From assembly GCA_023091665.1 (NCBI GenBank), contig JALJCQ010000015.1, forward strand, positions 2,108,001 through 2,172,000: 64,000 bases of DNA, read 5' to 3'. Position 1 is the stretch's first letter. The number at the start of each line of letters is the position of its first letter. A model generated the notes under the pieces. That model did not search any database and was not told the origin of the DNA. It was given only the letters and a program-made list of their open reading frames with translations. This document shows positions 51,856 to 61,530 of this stretch, piece by piece. Both the position numbers and the translations under genes were made by a program. Source of the DNA: Pythium myriotylum (Eukaryota > Oomycota > Peronosporomycetes > Pythiales > Pythiaceae).

Positions 51856-53670
51856 ATGAACAAGACCCGCACGACGCGCTCCCACTCGCACTCGCCGTTC
51901 GTCGCGGCCACCGGCTCCCACACAAGTTTCTCCAGCGCCAAGCATGGCCCCAATGAATTTGGCCTGTGGCCAGTGAACCATGCTGGCGCGCTACGCACTA
52001 ATCTGCCCTCGGCAGCGTCAGTGGTCATGGTCCGAGAGGATGGCCAGTGCGAGCTCTCGATCGATGACTCCTACGTTATTGACTACCAAGCCACGCCAGT
52101 CATGGGCGCACCACCACGGTACGTGGCTGGCAACGCCTTCTTCAACTACGACCTCTACGGAGGCTTGCGCAAGGGCGGCTCGGTGAGCTTTCTCGCGCCC
52201 TCTTACCGCGGTTACGCGCTCGCAGCCTTCCTGTCCGGATACGTGTATGTCGTCGTTATGTACTTGTTGCTTCGGCTCCCGGACAAAGACCTCTATCTGC
52301 AAGAATCGACAAGCCTCAAGAATGTCATGTCTCTTCAGTGGACCGTCGTGCTGCTCGTGGGCTTCGTCTCTGACTCTTACGCGCCATTTCGGCAGCGGCG
52401 GAAGTCTTACGTGATTGCCGGTTGGGCGGCTAGCTCTGTTTTCTGGATCGTGCTGTTCTTGGTCTTCCGATTTGCGTCGCCGCCACCGCACGCCGCGACT
52501 GTTGTGCTGTTGATCCTCGCGTTTCTCTCGGTGGTCGTCGCCACCAATGCTATGGATATTCGCATTATCGAGCTTTCCCAACAAGAGGAGCTGCAGCTGC
52601 GAGGCCGCCTCATCGGCTCCTACGAAGTAATCCGTATTGGTGCTCAGCTCGTCACCCATTCGTTGATCGCGATCATCGTACACCCCGACGAGAGGAACCT
52701 CGACATTCACTTGCCCTTCCGAGTTGACTTCGTCTTCCTCCACCTCGCAGTCGTGTGCGCTGCACCAATCTACTGGCTCTTCAAGAACGCCTACGAGGAG
52801 CCCACTCCAGCACGGGGAACTGCTGTAGCTGCAGTCGCTCCTGCTGTGGCCACTGCGGATCTGCCACGACTTCCGACCGCGCCGGCCTCCCAGTTCCGCG
52901 TCGTGTTACAGACGTTCTGGCAGTGTGCACAGCAACGAGTCGTGTGGCAGCTCATACTGTTCAACTGTGTCATCATCTTCTTCGGCATGTTCGAGCTCAG
53001 CGACACGCGGCGAGCACTTCAACTCTGGACAAGAGAGTCAGCGACTGTACGGCTAGTCCGGAACTGTGTAGGAGACCTCGCGTTTGTCGTGGCACTGATG
53101 GTATGGCGAGTATTTGGTATCAACGCAAACTGGCGGAAGGTCACTGTTGGGGCTCTCGTATCGGGCTGCCTGGCGTTCTTTGCCACCTCCTCGCTAGTCA
53201 TCTACGACGTCATTCGCGCGCCATGGATTTGCACTCTTGGATGGGCACTGAAAGCTCCGTTGAGAGTTCTCATCCTGCTAGCGGCATTTGTTCCGACCAT
53301 TGAGATAGCTCCAGCGGGTACAGAGGGAACGACGTACGCTTTGTTGGCGGCCTTTCAATCCGTTGTCAAGCTCCTTGCAGCAGAGATAGCTCGTGGTATT
53401 GTGAAGAGCTGGCCAGACATCCAGTATAACTACAAGGCTATCAAGCAAAGCTCACAGCACACCGAGAACGCCCAGTTCTATGGGTCGATTGTGGTGACGA
53501 TTTGGATGCTCTGTGGTGTAAGTGGTGTGTTTCTCCTACCAAAGCAAAAGCTTGACGCACAGCAACTTCGTGCGTACGGAGGTTACAGCACACTCCCTCT
53601 TGTGGTGCTCATTGTCGGCTTCACGGCTGCCTTCCCCTACGTATTCTACTCGCAAATATTGCGTGTGTAA
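51856..53670 (+). CDS. BT1-family (folate-biopterin type) membrane transporter
   Basis: A single exon of 604 residues with about 12 membrane segments. The cytosolic N-terminus of about 125 residues is Ser/His-rich. Transport helices begin at GYALAAFLSGYVYVVVMYLL. The motif LQWTVVLLVGFVSDSYAPFRQRRKSY is the BT1 signature with the SDS and RRKSY elements after helices two to three, and further helices are visible up to the C-terminus (GFTAAFPYVFY). BT1 proteins carry folates, biopterin or related compounds; oomycetes have many paralogues, so the substrate here is not assigned. The cell membrane or an inner organelle is possible. No intron is seen and the start ATG is preceded by CACAAA. Confidence 0.85.
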   Translation: MNKTRTTRSHSHSPFVAATGSHTSFSSAKHGPNEFGLWPVNHAGALRTNLPSAASVVMVREDGQCELSIDDSYVIDYQATPVMGAPPRYVAGNAFFNYDLYGGLRKGGSVSFLAPSYRGYALAAFLSGYVYVVVMYLLLRLPDKDLYLQESTSLKNVMSLQWTVVLLVGFVSDSYAPFRQRRKSYVIAGWAASSVFWIVLFLVFRFASPPPHAATVVLLILAFLSVVVATNAMDIRIIELSQQEELQLRGRLIGSYEVIRIGAQLVTHSLIAIIVHPDERNLDIHLPFRVDFVFLHLAVVCAAPIYWLFKNAYEEPTPARGTAVAAVAPAVATADLPRLPTAPASQFRVVLQTFWQCAQQRVVWQLILFNCVIIFFGMFELSDTRRALQLWTRESATVRLVRNCVGDLAFVVALMVWRVFGINANWRKVTVGALVSGCLAFFATSSLVIYDVIRAPWICTLGWALKAPLRVLILLAAFVPTIEIAPAGTEGTTYALLAAFQSVVKLLAAEIARGIVKSWPDIQYNYKAIKQSSQHTENAQFYGSIVVTIWMLCGVSGVFLLPKQKLDAQQLRAYGGYSTLPLVVLIVGFTAAFPYVFYSQILRV

Positions 53671-53738
53671 AACTCCGACACATGAACGTTTATTTAACTG
53701 CGTACCGTCGAATCGACATTCGAATCATAACGTTGTTT

Positions 53739-55937
53739 TCATTGGTAAGCCTGGAACTCGCTTTGCACGAAACGAAGTGCGTCCAATTTGAGCATCACCT
53801 TCCTTTGCGCGTTGAGAGCAAGCTCGCCGACACACTCCACGATATCTCCCTTATGGAGAAGACGAATGACATCGTCCAAACCATACGTAGTCTTCCATCT
53901 TGCGAGTCGTTCACTGTCCATCGAGATCTGGAGATAATCTCGGAATGCAGTTGGGGTGGCGAGTGGAGCAATCGAAAAGAACGAAGGGCCAGTGGTGTAG
54001 CGTCTCATGTGCTGGATAACACCGCGCACTCTTACGACCGTTGACTTGTCGCGTTCATCTTGGTCAACGGGGTGCGAATTAGCATCTTCGAGTGTGATTG
54101 GGACTGCGGCACCGAACAAAGCAAAATCCTCCTCCAAGGCAGTTTTCAGTTGGAGTGCGAACAGCTTCTTTTGCGCTTGTATGCTCGCCAATTCATTGGC
54201 ATCTGGAAGACTGGGTTCTTCCGGCTGTGGCTTGCAGCAATAGGCAAAGAGAGGCGATGAAGCCGAGCTGTCAGCTACGACTGCTTTTGTTGAGAATACG
54301 ATTTGAAGACTAGGGTTTGCTAGATACTCCGCCTTTCGCCAGTCTTTTCGCGGAGTCAACGTGATAAATCGTGTTGATAAGCGTCTCGAATCTGTGAAGC
54401 TCATTACAAGGTGAACAAGGCGCTCGAACACAACCCCACAAGACTTCTTCGGTTGACTCCGTAGACTCCGAAAGAGGATGCCGCAGTCTATCACGCAATC
54501 AAACAAATCGGTCGATTCATAAGGGCTTGTTTCCACTGCAGTTTCGTATACGCCATTGCTGACAGAGCGGAGACTGGCAACGATGGAAGACGATGAGATT
54601 GAATGTTTGATGACATCGCATAGAAGGATATCATCACGGCCGCCAGGAGAGTTCACTTTCGGTGATGGCTGAAGGGTAAACACGTTCTCCAGCCCATGGC
54701 GGACGAAGGCTTCAGCGAGGTCGCGGTCAGATGAGAGGAGTAACAATCGGGCTCTACGAGAGATTCCTTCGGAGTCCATCAGGCCGAGAACCGTCGCCAC
54801 TTGACTAGCCGATATGAATGGTGAAGAATTCGATTGCTTGGGGAGATCGGAATATCGAGCGTTCTCGGAGATCGCATCACTGAATAAGATGGTGGCAGAG
54901 CTTTGCTCTCCACTTCTGGTTCTCCCAGCACTCGTGGTTTGATCGAGAAGTGGTTCCACTTCCTTAGCGACAAAAACTTTTCGCACACATCCCTTCCCAA
55001 ACCCTGAGCTCTGATCAAGATCGATAATGTCGGACTCATTTTCTCCGCGAGGATTGATCCACACACGCAACTGAACAGCAACCGAATTAGCACGATTAGA
55101 CGTGACATTCCAGTTATCACGTACCTCTCTGTGGTCTGACAGAATGCTAAAGTCGTCGTAAACAACGCTCGGTCGTTTGCCAAATAGCTCTTCCTGCTTT
55201 CCGTACCAGTTGCAGCACGGCATTGTGACGACCCCCACCAGTTCATCACATTCAATAGCACCCAATGCCTGATCTAGTGTCACGTGCGCATGAACTAAGA
55301 CCACAACTGCACGGCGCAACTTGATATGGACGTTCTCGATCTTATTGCGGATCACGACAAGGTTCTCAATCGCCTGCCAGCCTTCGGCACGGGCGGATGA
55401 CGCGGCCATTTCCATTGCCGGATCAACTGAGTAACACTTCCACTGCTTCAAGCGGTACGCGAATAGCGCTGCCGATCGAGCTATTGAGGACAGTTCTTGA
55501 TAAGTACCACGAAACGAAGACACTGGTACTTTGATGCCACGTACGAGTGTTGCCGTCGCCAACAACGACGATACCGTCGGCCAATCCCGAAGAGCTGGAC
55601 GTCTCGTCACCTTTCACGACATACCGGCGGACTGCATTGAATAGACCCATGCTCTAGATTGCAGCGGGTTGGAAGAGATCAGAACCAACGGAGCTCCGAT
55701 TTCTCGTACCTCAGTGATCTCTTTGGCATCTGGAAAGAGCTGGTGGGCAAGAAGCGACGGCGCGCACTGTAGCTTGCGAACGAATTCATCCAGATAGCGT
55801 AGAGACACGGCGCCTGGATCGCCAGCCGCACGACTTGAAGACGCCGCTGGTGCAGAGGCCGGAGTCGTCGCGAGAGTCGCCTGCTCGGCCGGAATGCGCC
55901 ATCGCGAGACGTGGCGTTGGGCCATATCGGAGCTCAT
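53739..55937 (-). CDS. unknown protein with C-terminal OB-fold-like region
   Basis: Two exons are proposed (55937-55625 and 55480-53739, intron 144 bases, GTATGT donor and AATAG acceptor), encoding 684 residues. No family is recognised over most of it. The N-terminal part starts MSSDMAQRHVSRW. The last 110 residues look like an OB fold: VVRVRGVIQHMRRYTTG, then FFSIAP, then KGDIVECVGELAL and VMLKLDALRFVQ. OB folds usually bind nucleic acids. A long central region is polar and probably flexible. An alternative start for exon 2 lies in the frame open to 55610 but would need an unusual non-ATG start. The 5' end faces a small open frame that overlaps it in antisense. Confidence 0.55.
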
Positions 55938-55973
55938 CCACTTTGGTTGGCCGCATCAGCAGTTCACTGCAAT

Positions 55974-56145
55974 GTACCAGAAAGATGGCACAATCACTGA
56001 TGACTTCGTGCTTGAAGTGGTCTTCAGGATTGTGGCAAAGCTCAAGCTCGTTTACGGCGTGGCATCACCATTATTGTGTGATTCCCGAAAGAGTGAAGTG
56101 GTGCTCGAGGTGATCGTGAGGAAAATGGGACGGGTTCACCATTGA
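55974..56145 (+). CDS. small open frame, unknown, doubtful
   Basis: From the ATG at 55974 this gives 56 residues, or 83 if it starts upstream at 55894 where it overlaps the divergent gene in antisense. The composition (TITDDFVLEVVFRIVAKLKL, VEV repeats) is protein-like but there is no family match I know, no intron and no strong start context. It may be chance. Confidence 0.2.
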
Positions 56146-56319
56146 AGTTGGCGATCCCAGCCGCCTGCTCTCAGGCGTCTGTCTGCTAGAGGCGAGTGCG
56201 AACGAGGAAAAAGGGACGGATGTAGACTACGAAAAAGAACTCATATGTGTACTCCTTATCACGCTTCGAGTATGCTGCATGAACATGTACCGACGGCATC
56301 CTTGGTGTGCCGACCAAGG

Positions 56320-56624
56320 CTACGCGACCGGAGCCACGGGGTTGGCTTCTTCACTTCCTTTCTTCTCCAAAACGTTGCTCGTTGTCTTACGTGAGTCTGC
56401 AGCACCCCATTCCTGCAGAAAAAGCAGCATTACCAGTGAATTGTCTGATGAGTAAAGCGCATTGCACGGGGACTGACCGGAACGAGCGGACCGAGGTTGT
56501 CGACATTGTAGTCGAGCACATCTGGAGTAAGGCTTCTTGGGAGAATGGCGAGGGCGGCGGCACATGCTCTACCGACAATGTCGTCGCCCTGGCTCACAGC
56601 CCACTCCATCACGTTTGACGCCAT
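56320..56624 (-). CDS. small-gene family member E (paralogue of the 58.8-61.5 kb genes)
   Basis: Two exons are proposed (56624-56478 and 56412-56320) with a 65-base intron that has TTTTCTGCAG at its end, giving 79 residues. The core DDIVGRACAAALAILPRSL is a helix with a P, followed by DYNVDNLGPLVP. After the phase-0 join comes EWGAADS and the end PVAPVA. Member D at 61.2-61.5 kb carries the same pattern, DNLGPIIP followed by EWAG and a PVAAPSA end, without an intron, which is strong support that both are real and that this join is right. It is the only member on the minus strand. No function can be assigned; it has no signal peptide or membrane segment. Confidence 0.6.
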
Positions 56625-56667
56625 TGCCTAGTGTTCGTTCTTGTCTTGATTCCTTGGCAGTGAGAAT

Positions 56668-56965
56668 TCACAAATGAAGGAGAGCTCGAGAGGTTGCGTG
56701 GAGGCCTTCTTCGAGCTTTTGGGCCTGAGCGAGTGCACGCAGCTCGCCATCAGCAAGAAGCCACCAAAATACGTACCGCGTATATCTCGACTTTCCTGTC
56801 TTTTCAGCCAATTTGGCGAGCATACTTTTTGTTCCGCGGAACCAATGAGAGGGGTTGATTAGAAAATCGAACCTTTGCAAAAAATTCGAACAAGTCTTTG
56901 CGTGGGATCTTCGCCAGACAAGGGTTCAAAGTGAGAATCTCAAAGACAAGATCTGCACTGTCCAT
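56668..56965 (-). CDS. possible small two-exon gene
   Basis: Proposed exons 56965-56873 and 56799-56668 give 74 residues (MDSADLVFEILTLNP onward, ending RALLHL). The intron is 73 bases, with a GTTCGA donor that is weak. The join keeps the frame in phase 0 like the neighbouring small family, but the protein shows no clear family core. It lies between member E and the unknown membrane protein, on the same strand. It may be an unrelated hypothetical or chance. Confidence 0.3.
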
Positions 56966-57013
56966 TGTGCGGACGCTCTTGGTACTATGTACTACCCACG
57001 CAGCATGCGTCAT

Positions 57014-58414
57014 TCAAGCCACTTGAGTTCCTGGGTCCACGACGTGAATATTGCGGGTTACGACCACCAACACATCATCAGAAGTCGCCTTCACAACAAT
57101 GGTATGCCTTCCAGCCCCAAGCCCTCGCAATAGGAGGTTCCCATCGGTGATATGGGTTTTTCTGAAGCGCCACTTGTCGTCCAGGATAACATCAAGTGAT
57201 CGGATGTTGTGCGCTGCATACTCGACGACCACTGAGCCACCCACGACAGCTGAGCCTTCGGGAGGAGACAGGATGGAAAGACTTGGTTTTGTCGACAGAG
57301 GGGCCGAGAATATGAACTCGGTTTCATCCGTAATGGTTCGAAGCTCGTCATCGCTTCCGGGGATCGGGAACGTGACATCTAGTCGTAAGATGTGTGAGCC
57401 AAAATTCGAAATGTCGCGAGGACGAAGGCGGTATCTCATGGTCTTCTTGATGAGCACTTCGTCGCTAGACTCCACTGACCAGTAGCCAATGTCAAAAAGT
57501 AATTGGTGCCCATCGAGAAGTAATCGGTACTCGAAAGGCTCGGGCCCATGCTTCCGGAGGGCATCGGCTGGAAATTGATCAATTTCCCATTCGATCTGAA
57601 GTGCACCAGTGGTTTCCTCATGGTCTATGGGGGAAAGGAAACGCACGGAGACGTTGGATACGTCCCATGGCTCGAACAAATCGTCAACGTTGGGTATCGG
57701 GTAGCTAATTGGGTGACAGTATCGATAGATGATCGCGATGCAGTAGCCGAGGAGAATAACCACGACGGAGGCAATTAACACCATGTCTGACCGAGCCGAC
57801 CAGCGGGAATCTATCGATGGGCTGTGGGGAGTCTGAGTACCTTCATTTCTTGGACTTCTTGGAAAAGAAGAGTGACCATTGGGCTGTGTCAAGCTCAGTG
57901 GCTTTCGTTGTCGAATATGGCAAGTTTCGCGATTTTTCTCAGTATCTTCACCTTCCGGTTCACTCGTATCGGCTTGGACTCTTTGCGCTACACGCTGTGA
58001 CTGCGATAGAAGAATCTTGAGCGAACAGTTCCTAATTTCGAGCGTTGATGGACCTTCGCCATCAAATTCGTTTGTTGGTCGAGTCTCTAGTGAGTGCGCT
58101 TTGATCGTGTCTTCATCGCTTTCGGTTTCCGACATGGGCTCTAGTTGTGGATTCTTACCCAATTCGCCCCTACCAACGTTTTTCTTCATCGTGGTAATCC
58201 TCTTGTGTGGATGTTCAGGTGTTGCCGAGGGCGATCTGCCCTTCGACATGGTTGGGTTCGACTCATCTGTCTGGATCATTCGAGTCTTACCCAGTAAGAA
58301 CCGAAGCACCTCGTTCTGCCTGCTCTTTTCGTCGATCTGATTGACATCCGAAGACTGGTTGTATAGAGGACGATCGACCCACAGCTCAGGAACCGCAAGA
58401 TTGGCGTTGTCCAT
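57014..58414 (-). CDS. single-pass membrane protein with extracellular beta-rich domain
   Basis: A single exon of 466 residues from the ATG at 58414. The first 215 residues are polar, charged and probably cytosolic. One membrane segment (MVLIASVVVILLGYCIAIIY) is followed by a C-terminal part with strands and turns that look like an immunoglobulin or fibronectin-like sandwich (VSNVSVRFLSPIDHEETTG, SVVVEYAAHNIRSLDVILDD, GRHTIVVKA). The C-terminal side is probably lumenal or extracellular. I do not recognise a family. The open frame reaches further upstream only from a non-ATG start at 58564, so the 58414 start is used. It diverges from small-family member A, with about 365 bases between starts. 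Confidence 0.6.
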   Translation of the reverse strand: MDNANLAVPELWVDRPLYNQSSDVNQIDEKSRQNEVLRFLLGKTRMIQTDESNPTMSKGRSPSATPEHPHKRITTMKKNVGRGELGKNPQLEPMSETESDEDTIKAHSLETRPTNEFDGEGPSTLEIRNCSLKILLSQSQRVAQRVQADTSEPEGEDTEKNRETCHIRQRKPLSLTQPNGHSSFPRSPRNEGTQTPHSPSIDSRWSARSDMVLIASVVVILLGYCIAIIYRYCHPISYPIPNVDDLFEPWDVSNVSVRFLSPIDHEETTGALQIEWEIDQFPADALRKHGPEPFEYRLLLDGHQLLFDIGYWSVESSDEVLIKKTMRYRLRPRDISNFGSHILRLDVTFPIPGSDDELRTITDETEFIFSAPLSTKPSLSILSPPEGSAVVGGSVVVEYAAHNIRSLDVILDDKWRFRKTHITDGNLLLRGLGAGRHTIVVKATSDDVLVVVTRNIHVVDPGTQVA

Positions 58415-58778
58415 CGCGTTGGGCTCGGCGCAATGAATCGAAGATCGACGGCAGAAATATCGAAAGGATACGCGGGTCAGTCCATGCGGGCCAAGCCCAC
58501 GGGTCAGATCTTGCCAATGGGTCAAGTCAGATGATCGAGTCCCAGAGGGACGAACAAGTCGCAAATCTAGAGATCAGCAGAGGATTTGCACAGTTGTTCA
58601 AACTGTCCAGATCGAGCCATTCCCAGGATTTCGTGGGTGCTGCGAAGGAGGGGTGGGGTGACCCTTGGCATTACGGTACATTCTGGATCAGGCAGTGAAA
58701 CCACTGAGAGCGACGGGGCGACTGTATTTCTCAGCCGACTTTGAAGCATTTCACAATCCCCCCCTTCCGGAATCCAAC

Positions 58779-59077
58779 ATGCTGCTTCTCCAGCGCGCGA
58801 TCGATGACGTTTGCTGGAACGCGCTCGAAGGCGTGATCGACCTCGCGGAGTCTCTCTTTCCAGCACTACGCAGCTACCTCAGCTGGGACGCAATGGTGGC
58901 GTCTCTGGTGACAGAATCGGAGGTGGGTATCGTCGTAATGTCATTTTCAGTTCCAGGACACTCATGGTTGGAAAGGAGTCAATGCTGCTCCATGAATCAC
59001 AGAGAGCAGACATCCGCGGGGGAAATGATAGTGTCGGCGGAGAGTTCAAGGTCGGCGAGGCCGCGCGCGCTGCGTAG
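58779..59077 (+). CDS. small-gene family member A
   Basis: Proposed exons 58779-58922 and 58976-59077 (intron 53 bases, GTGGGT donor, acceptor GGAAAG) give 81 residues. The core is AIDDVCWNALEGVIDLAE followed by SLFPALRSYLSWD and ASLVTESE at the splice site. The end is FKVGEAARAA. The Pro, the Tyr, the Leu-Ser-Trp and the terminal AARAA are shared with member C. The acceptor is weak; the alternative AG at 58950 gives a short tail without the shared end, so I prefer the longer one. No signal peptide, no cysteines in pairs, no known domain. Confidence 0.6.
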
Positions 59078-59461
59078 TCCATGGGAGTTACTGCCCGCTG
59101 CATCTTGTCTTCGGCTCAAGTCGACCAAGATCTCCACGACAACGTGTAGCCATGTTGTACCATCATCCACTTCAATATGAGCCCTACCCTGGGTTACACT
59201 TACCAACATTCCATACGTAACCTTGGTGGCATCGACTAACCTGGCCCACCAACGTCATTCGTCGAGTCGACATGACATTGAAGAGCTCCAGACTGCGAGA
59301 CACGCGCGATCTACGTACGGTTGCGACGAGAGGCCTCTATGCAACGGCTGTCCACCAGTCGCGCTGCTTGGTGAGGCGTGGCGGGTGCGTCGTTTGTTCT
59401 CGAAGGGGCACCGCACTCGCGAATTTTCTCGCCACCAGCTATTCCCAAACGACCAGCAACC
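59078..59461. other. spacer between small-family members A and B
   Basis: 384 bases with no supported coding sequence. It must contain the 3' end of A and promoter of B. I find no shared motif that could be checked by eye. Confidence 0.4.
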
Positions 59462-59801
59462 ATGACGCAGGCCTCGCCACGAACAATACCCACCAAGAAG
59501 GATCTCTGGTCGCGCTTCATCGAGGGCGCTGTGCGTGCGGTGGAGACGCTGTGCCCGCCGCTCGAACGCATGCTTCGGTGGGACTTCAGTGACTGTGGCG
59601 CAATGTTTTCTCTCGAGGTACGACGACCACGTATTTCTTGCTGAGCATTTCGTACAGATCAGCGGCTCACTCTCACGTCGGTTGTAGGACGAATGCGAAG
59701 ACCGCGAAGCGGAAGGGACGATCATCCCGCGAACGGCGCACGTGCGTGATATTCACCAGGAAATGGGCGATTTCCTGCCCCATGCTGCTAGCGCCGCGTA
59801 G
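59462..59801 (+). CDS. small-gene family member B
   Basis: Exons 59462-59617 and 59688-59801 (intron 70 bases, GTACGA donor, TTGTAG acceptor, phase 0) encode 89 residues. The core is SRFIEGAVRAVETLCPPLERM followed by LRWDFSDCGAMFSLE, and the intron falls exactly after the Glu, as in A and C. The second exon is charged (DECEDREAEG) and ends FLPHAASAA, close to the HAARAA end of C. N-terminal residues 1-15 are basic and Pro/Thr-rich. No known domain. The distance from A is about 0.4 kb. Confidence 0.65.
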
Positions 59802-60098
59802 TCGCTGGCAGAGACACGGCTTACGGCGGGGCGACGAAATGATCAGTACGGTAGACTCATTGACACTCAATATTATTTATGTATCTCTTGCCTCTCCATG
59901 TTGATGCTGGCGAGTTTCATCATTGGGATGCTGAACGAGAGCATTTAGTGCGACGTTTTCTGCATACGTAAACGATTTTTCAGGCACGATGTTTCCTACA
60001 GCAACGTACACACCCAGATTGCTTTAAATCCAACCAACCAAGGGACGACACCTGCAGCTCGATGAGCAACAGCAACTTGTTGACTATACATTGTGTAG

Positions 60099-60548
60099 AT
60101 GTCGTCACCTCACTCAGAACCCATGACGCGAATGTGTCGACGACGTCACACTGCACCAGTTAAGCAACAGATTGTGCCGACCATGTCCACTTCTCTTTTC
60201 TTCGGGAAGTGTGACTCGCTCAGAATGTTCGACGAGATGCAAACGGCGCTCGACGAGATCGTTGGGCAAGCAGTAGAAGGTGTTGTGGACCTCGCCGAAG
60301 CGATATGCCCCGCCATCGGCGATTACCTGAGTTGGGAGCTGACCGAGCCCTCTCTGCATTTCGCGTTTGAGGTACGTCTGAACTCGGAGAATCAGCAAAT
60401 GGGCCAGTACTGAGGCTGCGTTCAATGCTAGGAGGAAGTTCTGCCACCGAATATCGCAACAGTGTTCACCACGACTCCAAGTGTTCTCCTTGACTGGATT
60501 TCTGCTGCGCAAGAGATTGTCGTGGAACACGCTGCACGTGCTGCCTGA
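60099..60548 (+). CDS. small-gene family member C
   Basis: Exons 60099-60371 and 60432-60548 (intron 60 bases, GTACGT donor, TGCTAG acceptor, phase 0) encode 129 residues. The core TALDEIVGQAVEGVVDLAE, then ICPAIGDYLSWE and SLHFAFE at the splice site, is very close to A (EGVIDLAE, FPALRSYLSWD). The second exon ends VEHAARAA. The N-terminus before the core is longer than in other members and may start at a later ATG (near 60183). With A this is the clearest pair for the family. Confidence 0.68.
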
Positions 60549-61185
60549 GGTCCAAGAGACGTGAATAACTCCTGTATTATATCGAACACCTGTAGCGGCA
60601 ACCTTGTATGTTCCAATTGATTGAATATCGGTTTCAGTACCTCCTCAATGTGGTATGGCAACTTACCGTGTTTGTGTTGATGCGGTGCTTGGGGAAAAGT
60701 CGCCCAATGTGTGGTGCATGTCTAGTTCGCTGGTGGTCTTTTTCTCCGACTTCAACTTGAATGTCGTCGGTCGAGACATGCCGTTGACGTGTACATCTGT
60801 GACGTGCACGAGGTTTCTAACATCCACACCAAGAGAACTGCCTCGAACCCACAAAAACATACCGCCCAGAGAGTTGGCTTGGGCACCCGTTCGCTTGTTG
60901 CGTGTCCTTGTCGCTGCTTCGAGAAGGCCATGGCAACATTGAAGTGGACAGCACTTCGTCATCTTGCTCCAACCATGTAAGACCTTGAACGAGGTCATTC
61001 ATTGGTCAAGAAATGCACCCGCAAACCCGATTGGTTAGGAGGCTCAAGTGTTGGACCTCAACGACCACCACTCCCATTGCTACATGGGTTTGAGATTTTT
61101 GGGGTACCCTCAGGGAGGCTCTGGTGAAAACCAAACGTTGGCCGTGTCTTTGCGTGCGCGACCAGGAAAATTCGGACGTAGAGGC
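60549..61185. other. spacer between members C and D with a possible minus-strand exon
   Basis: About 640 bases. On the minus strand, 60998-60663 is open for 111 codons and has a good donor-like GTAAGT at its end (60655-60660), with a strand-rich peptide (GVDVRNLVHVTDVHV). I could not find a matching partner exon, so it is not called a gene. No other feature is seen. Confidence 0.3.
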
Positions 61186-61530
61186 ATGATGATCCCCAAC
61201 ACTTCAGTGCTCGAATCCTTCAGTCAGAGATTTACCTCATCACAAGCAAGAGCCAAAGATCAAGAGCGTGAGCTTCTAAAAAAAAAAAAAAAGCAAGAAC
61301 CAATGCTATCGCCACTCCAAGTCGGAGATGCAGCCCTCGGCCAGGTTTGCGAAGCAGCCGTGCACATCGTAGACCATGTGCTACCAAGTGTGTCCAAGTA
61401 TTGGCTGCACTGGGAGACGAGCGACGACAACTTGGGACCAATAATCCCAGAGTGGGCCGGTGATATGCACACACAAGCAAAAACATCATCCAAGCCAATG
61501 GCAATGCCTGTCGCCGCGCCAAGTGCGTAG
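61186..61530 (+). CDS. small-gene family member D (intronless, lysine run)
   Basis: A single open frame of 114 residues from the ATG at 61186, or 75 from the ATG at 61303. A run of 15 As (61278-61292) codes for LLKKKKKQ just before the core. The core is GDAALGQVCEAAVHIVDHV, then LPSVSKYWLHWETSD, then DNLGPIIPEWAGD, and the end is PVAAPSA. The pattern DNLGP-x-x-P-E-W also occurs in member E, where an intron lies exactly between P and E; here the same place is continuous coding. So D either lost that intron or was copied from spliced RNA. The A-run is a likely site of length change that would shift the upstream frame, which favours the shorter start. Confidence 0.6.
   Translation: MMIPNTSVLESFSQRFTSSQARAKDQERELLKKKKKQEPMLSPLQVGDAALGQVCEAAVHIVDHVLPSVSKYWLHWETSDDNLGPIIPEWAGDMHTQAKTSSKPMAMPVAAPSA

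Noticed and set aside
60663..60998. A sixth small gene on the minus strand
   Set aside because: There is a donor-like site but no acceptable partner exon, and the peptide does not carry the family core.
56320..61530. RXLR or Crinkler-type effector genes
   Set aside because: The small proteins have no signal peptide, no RXLR or LFLAK-like motif, and their ends and cores do not match known effector groups.
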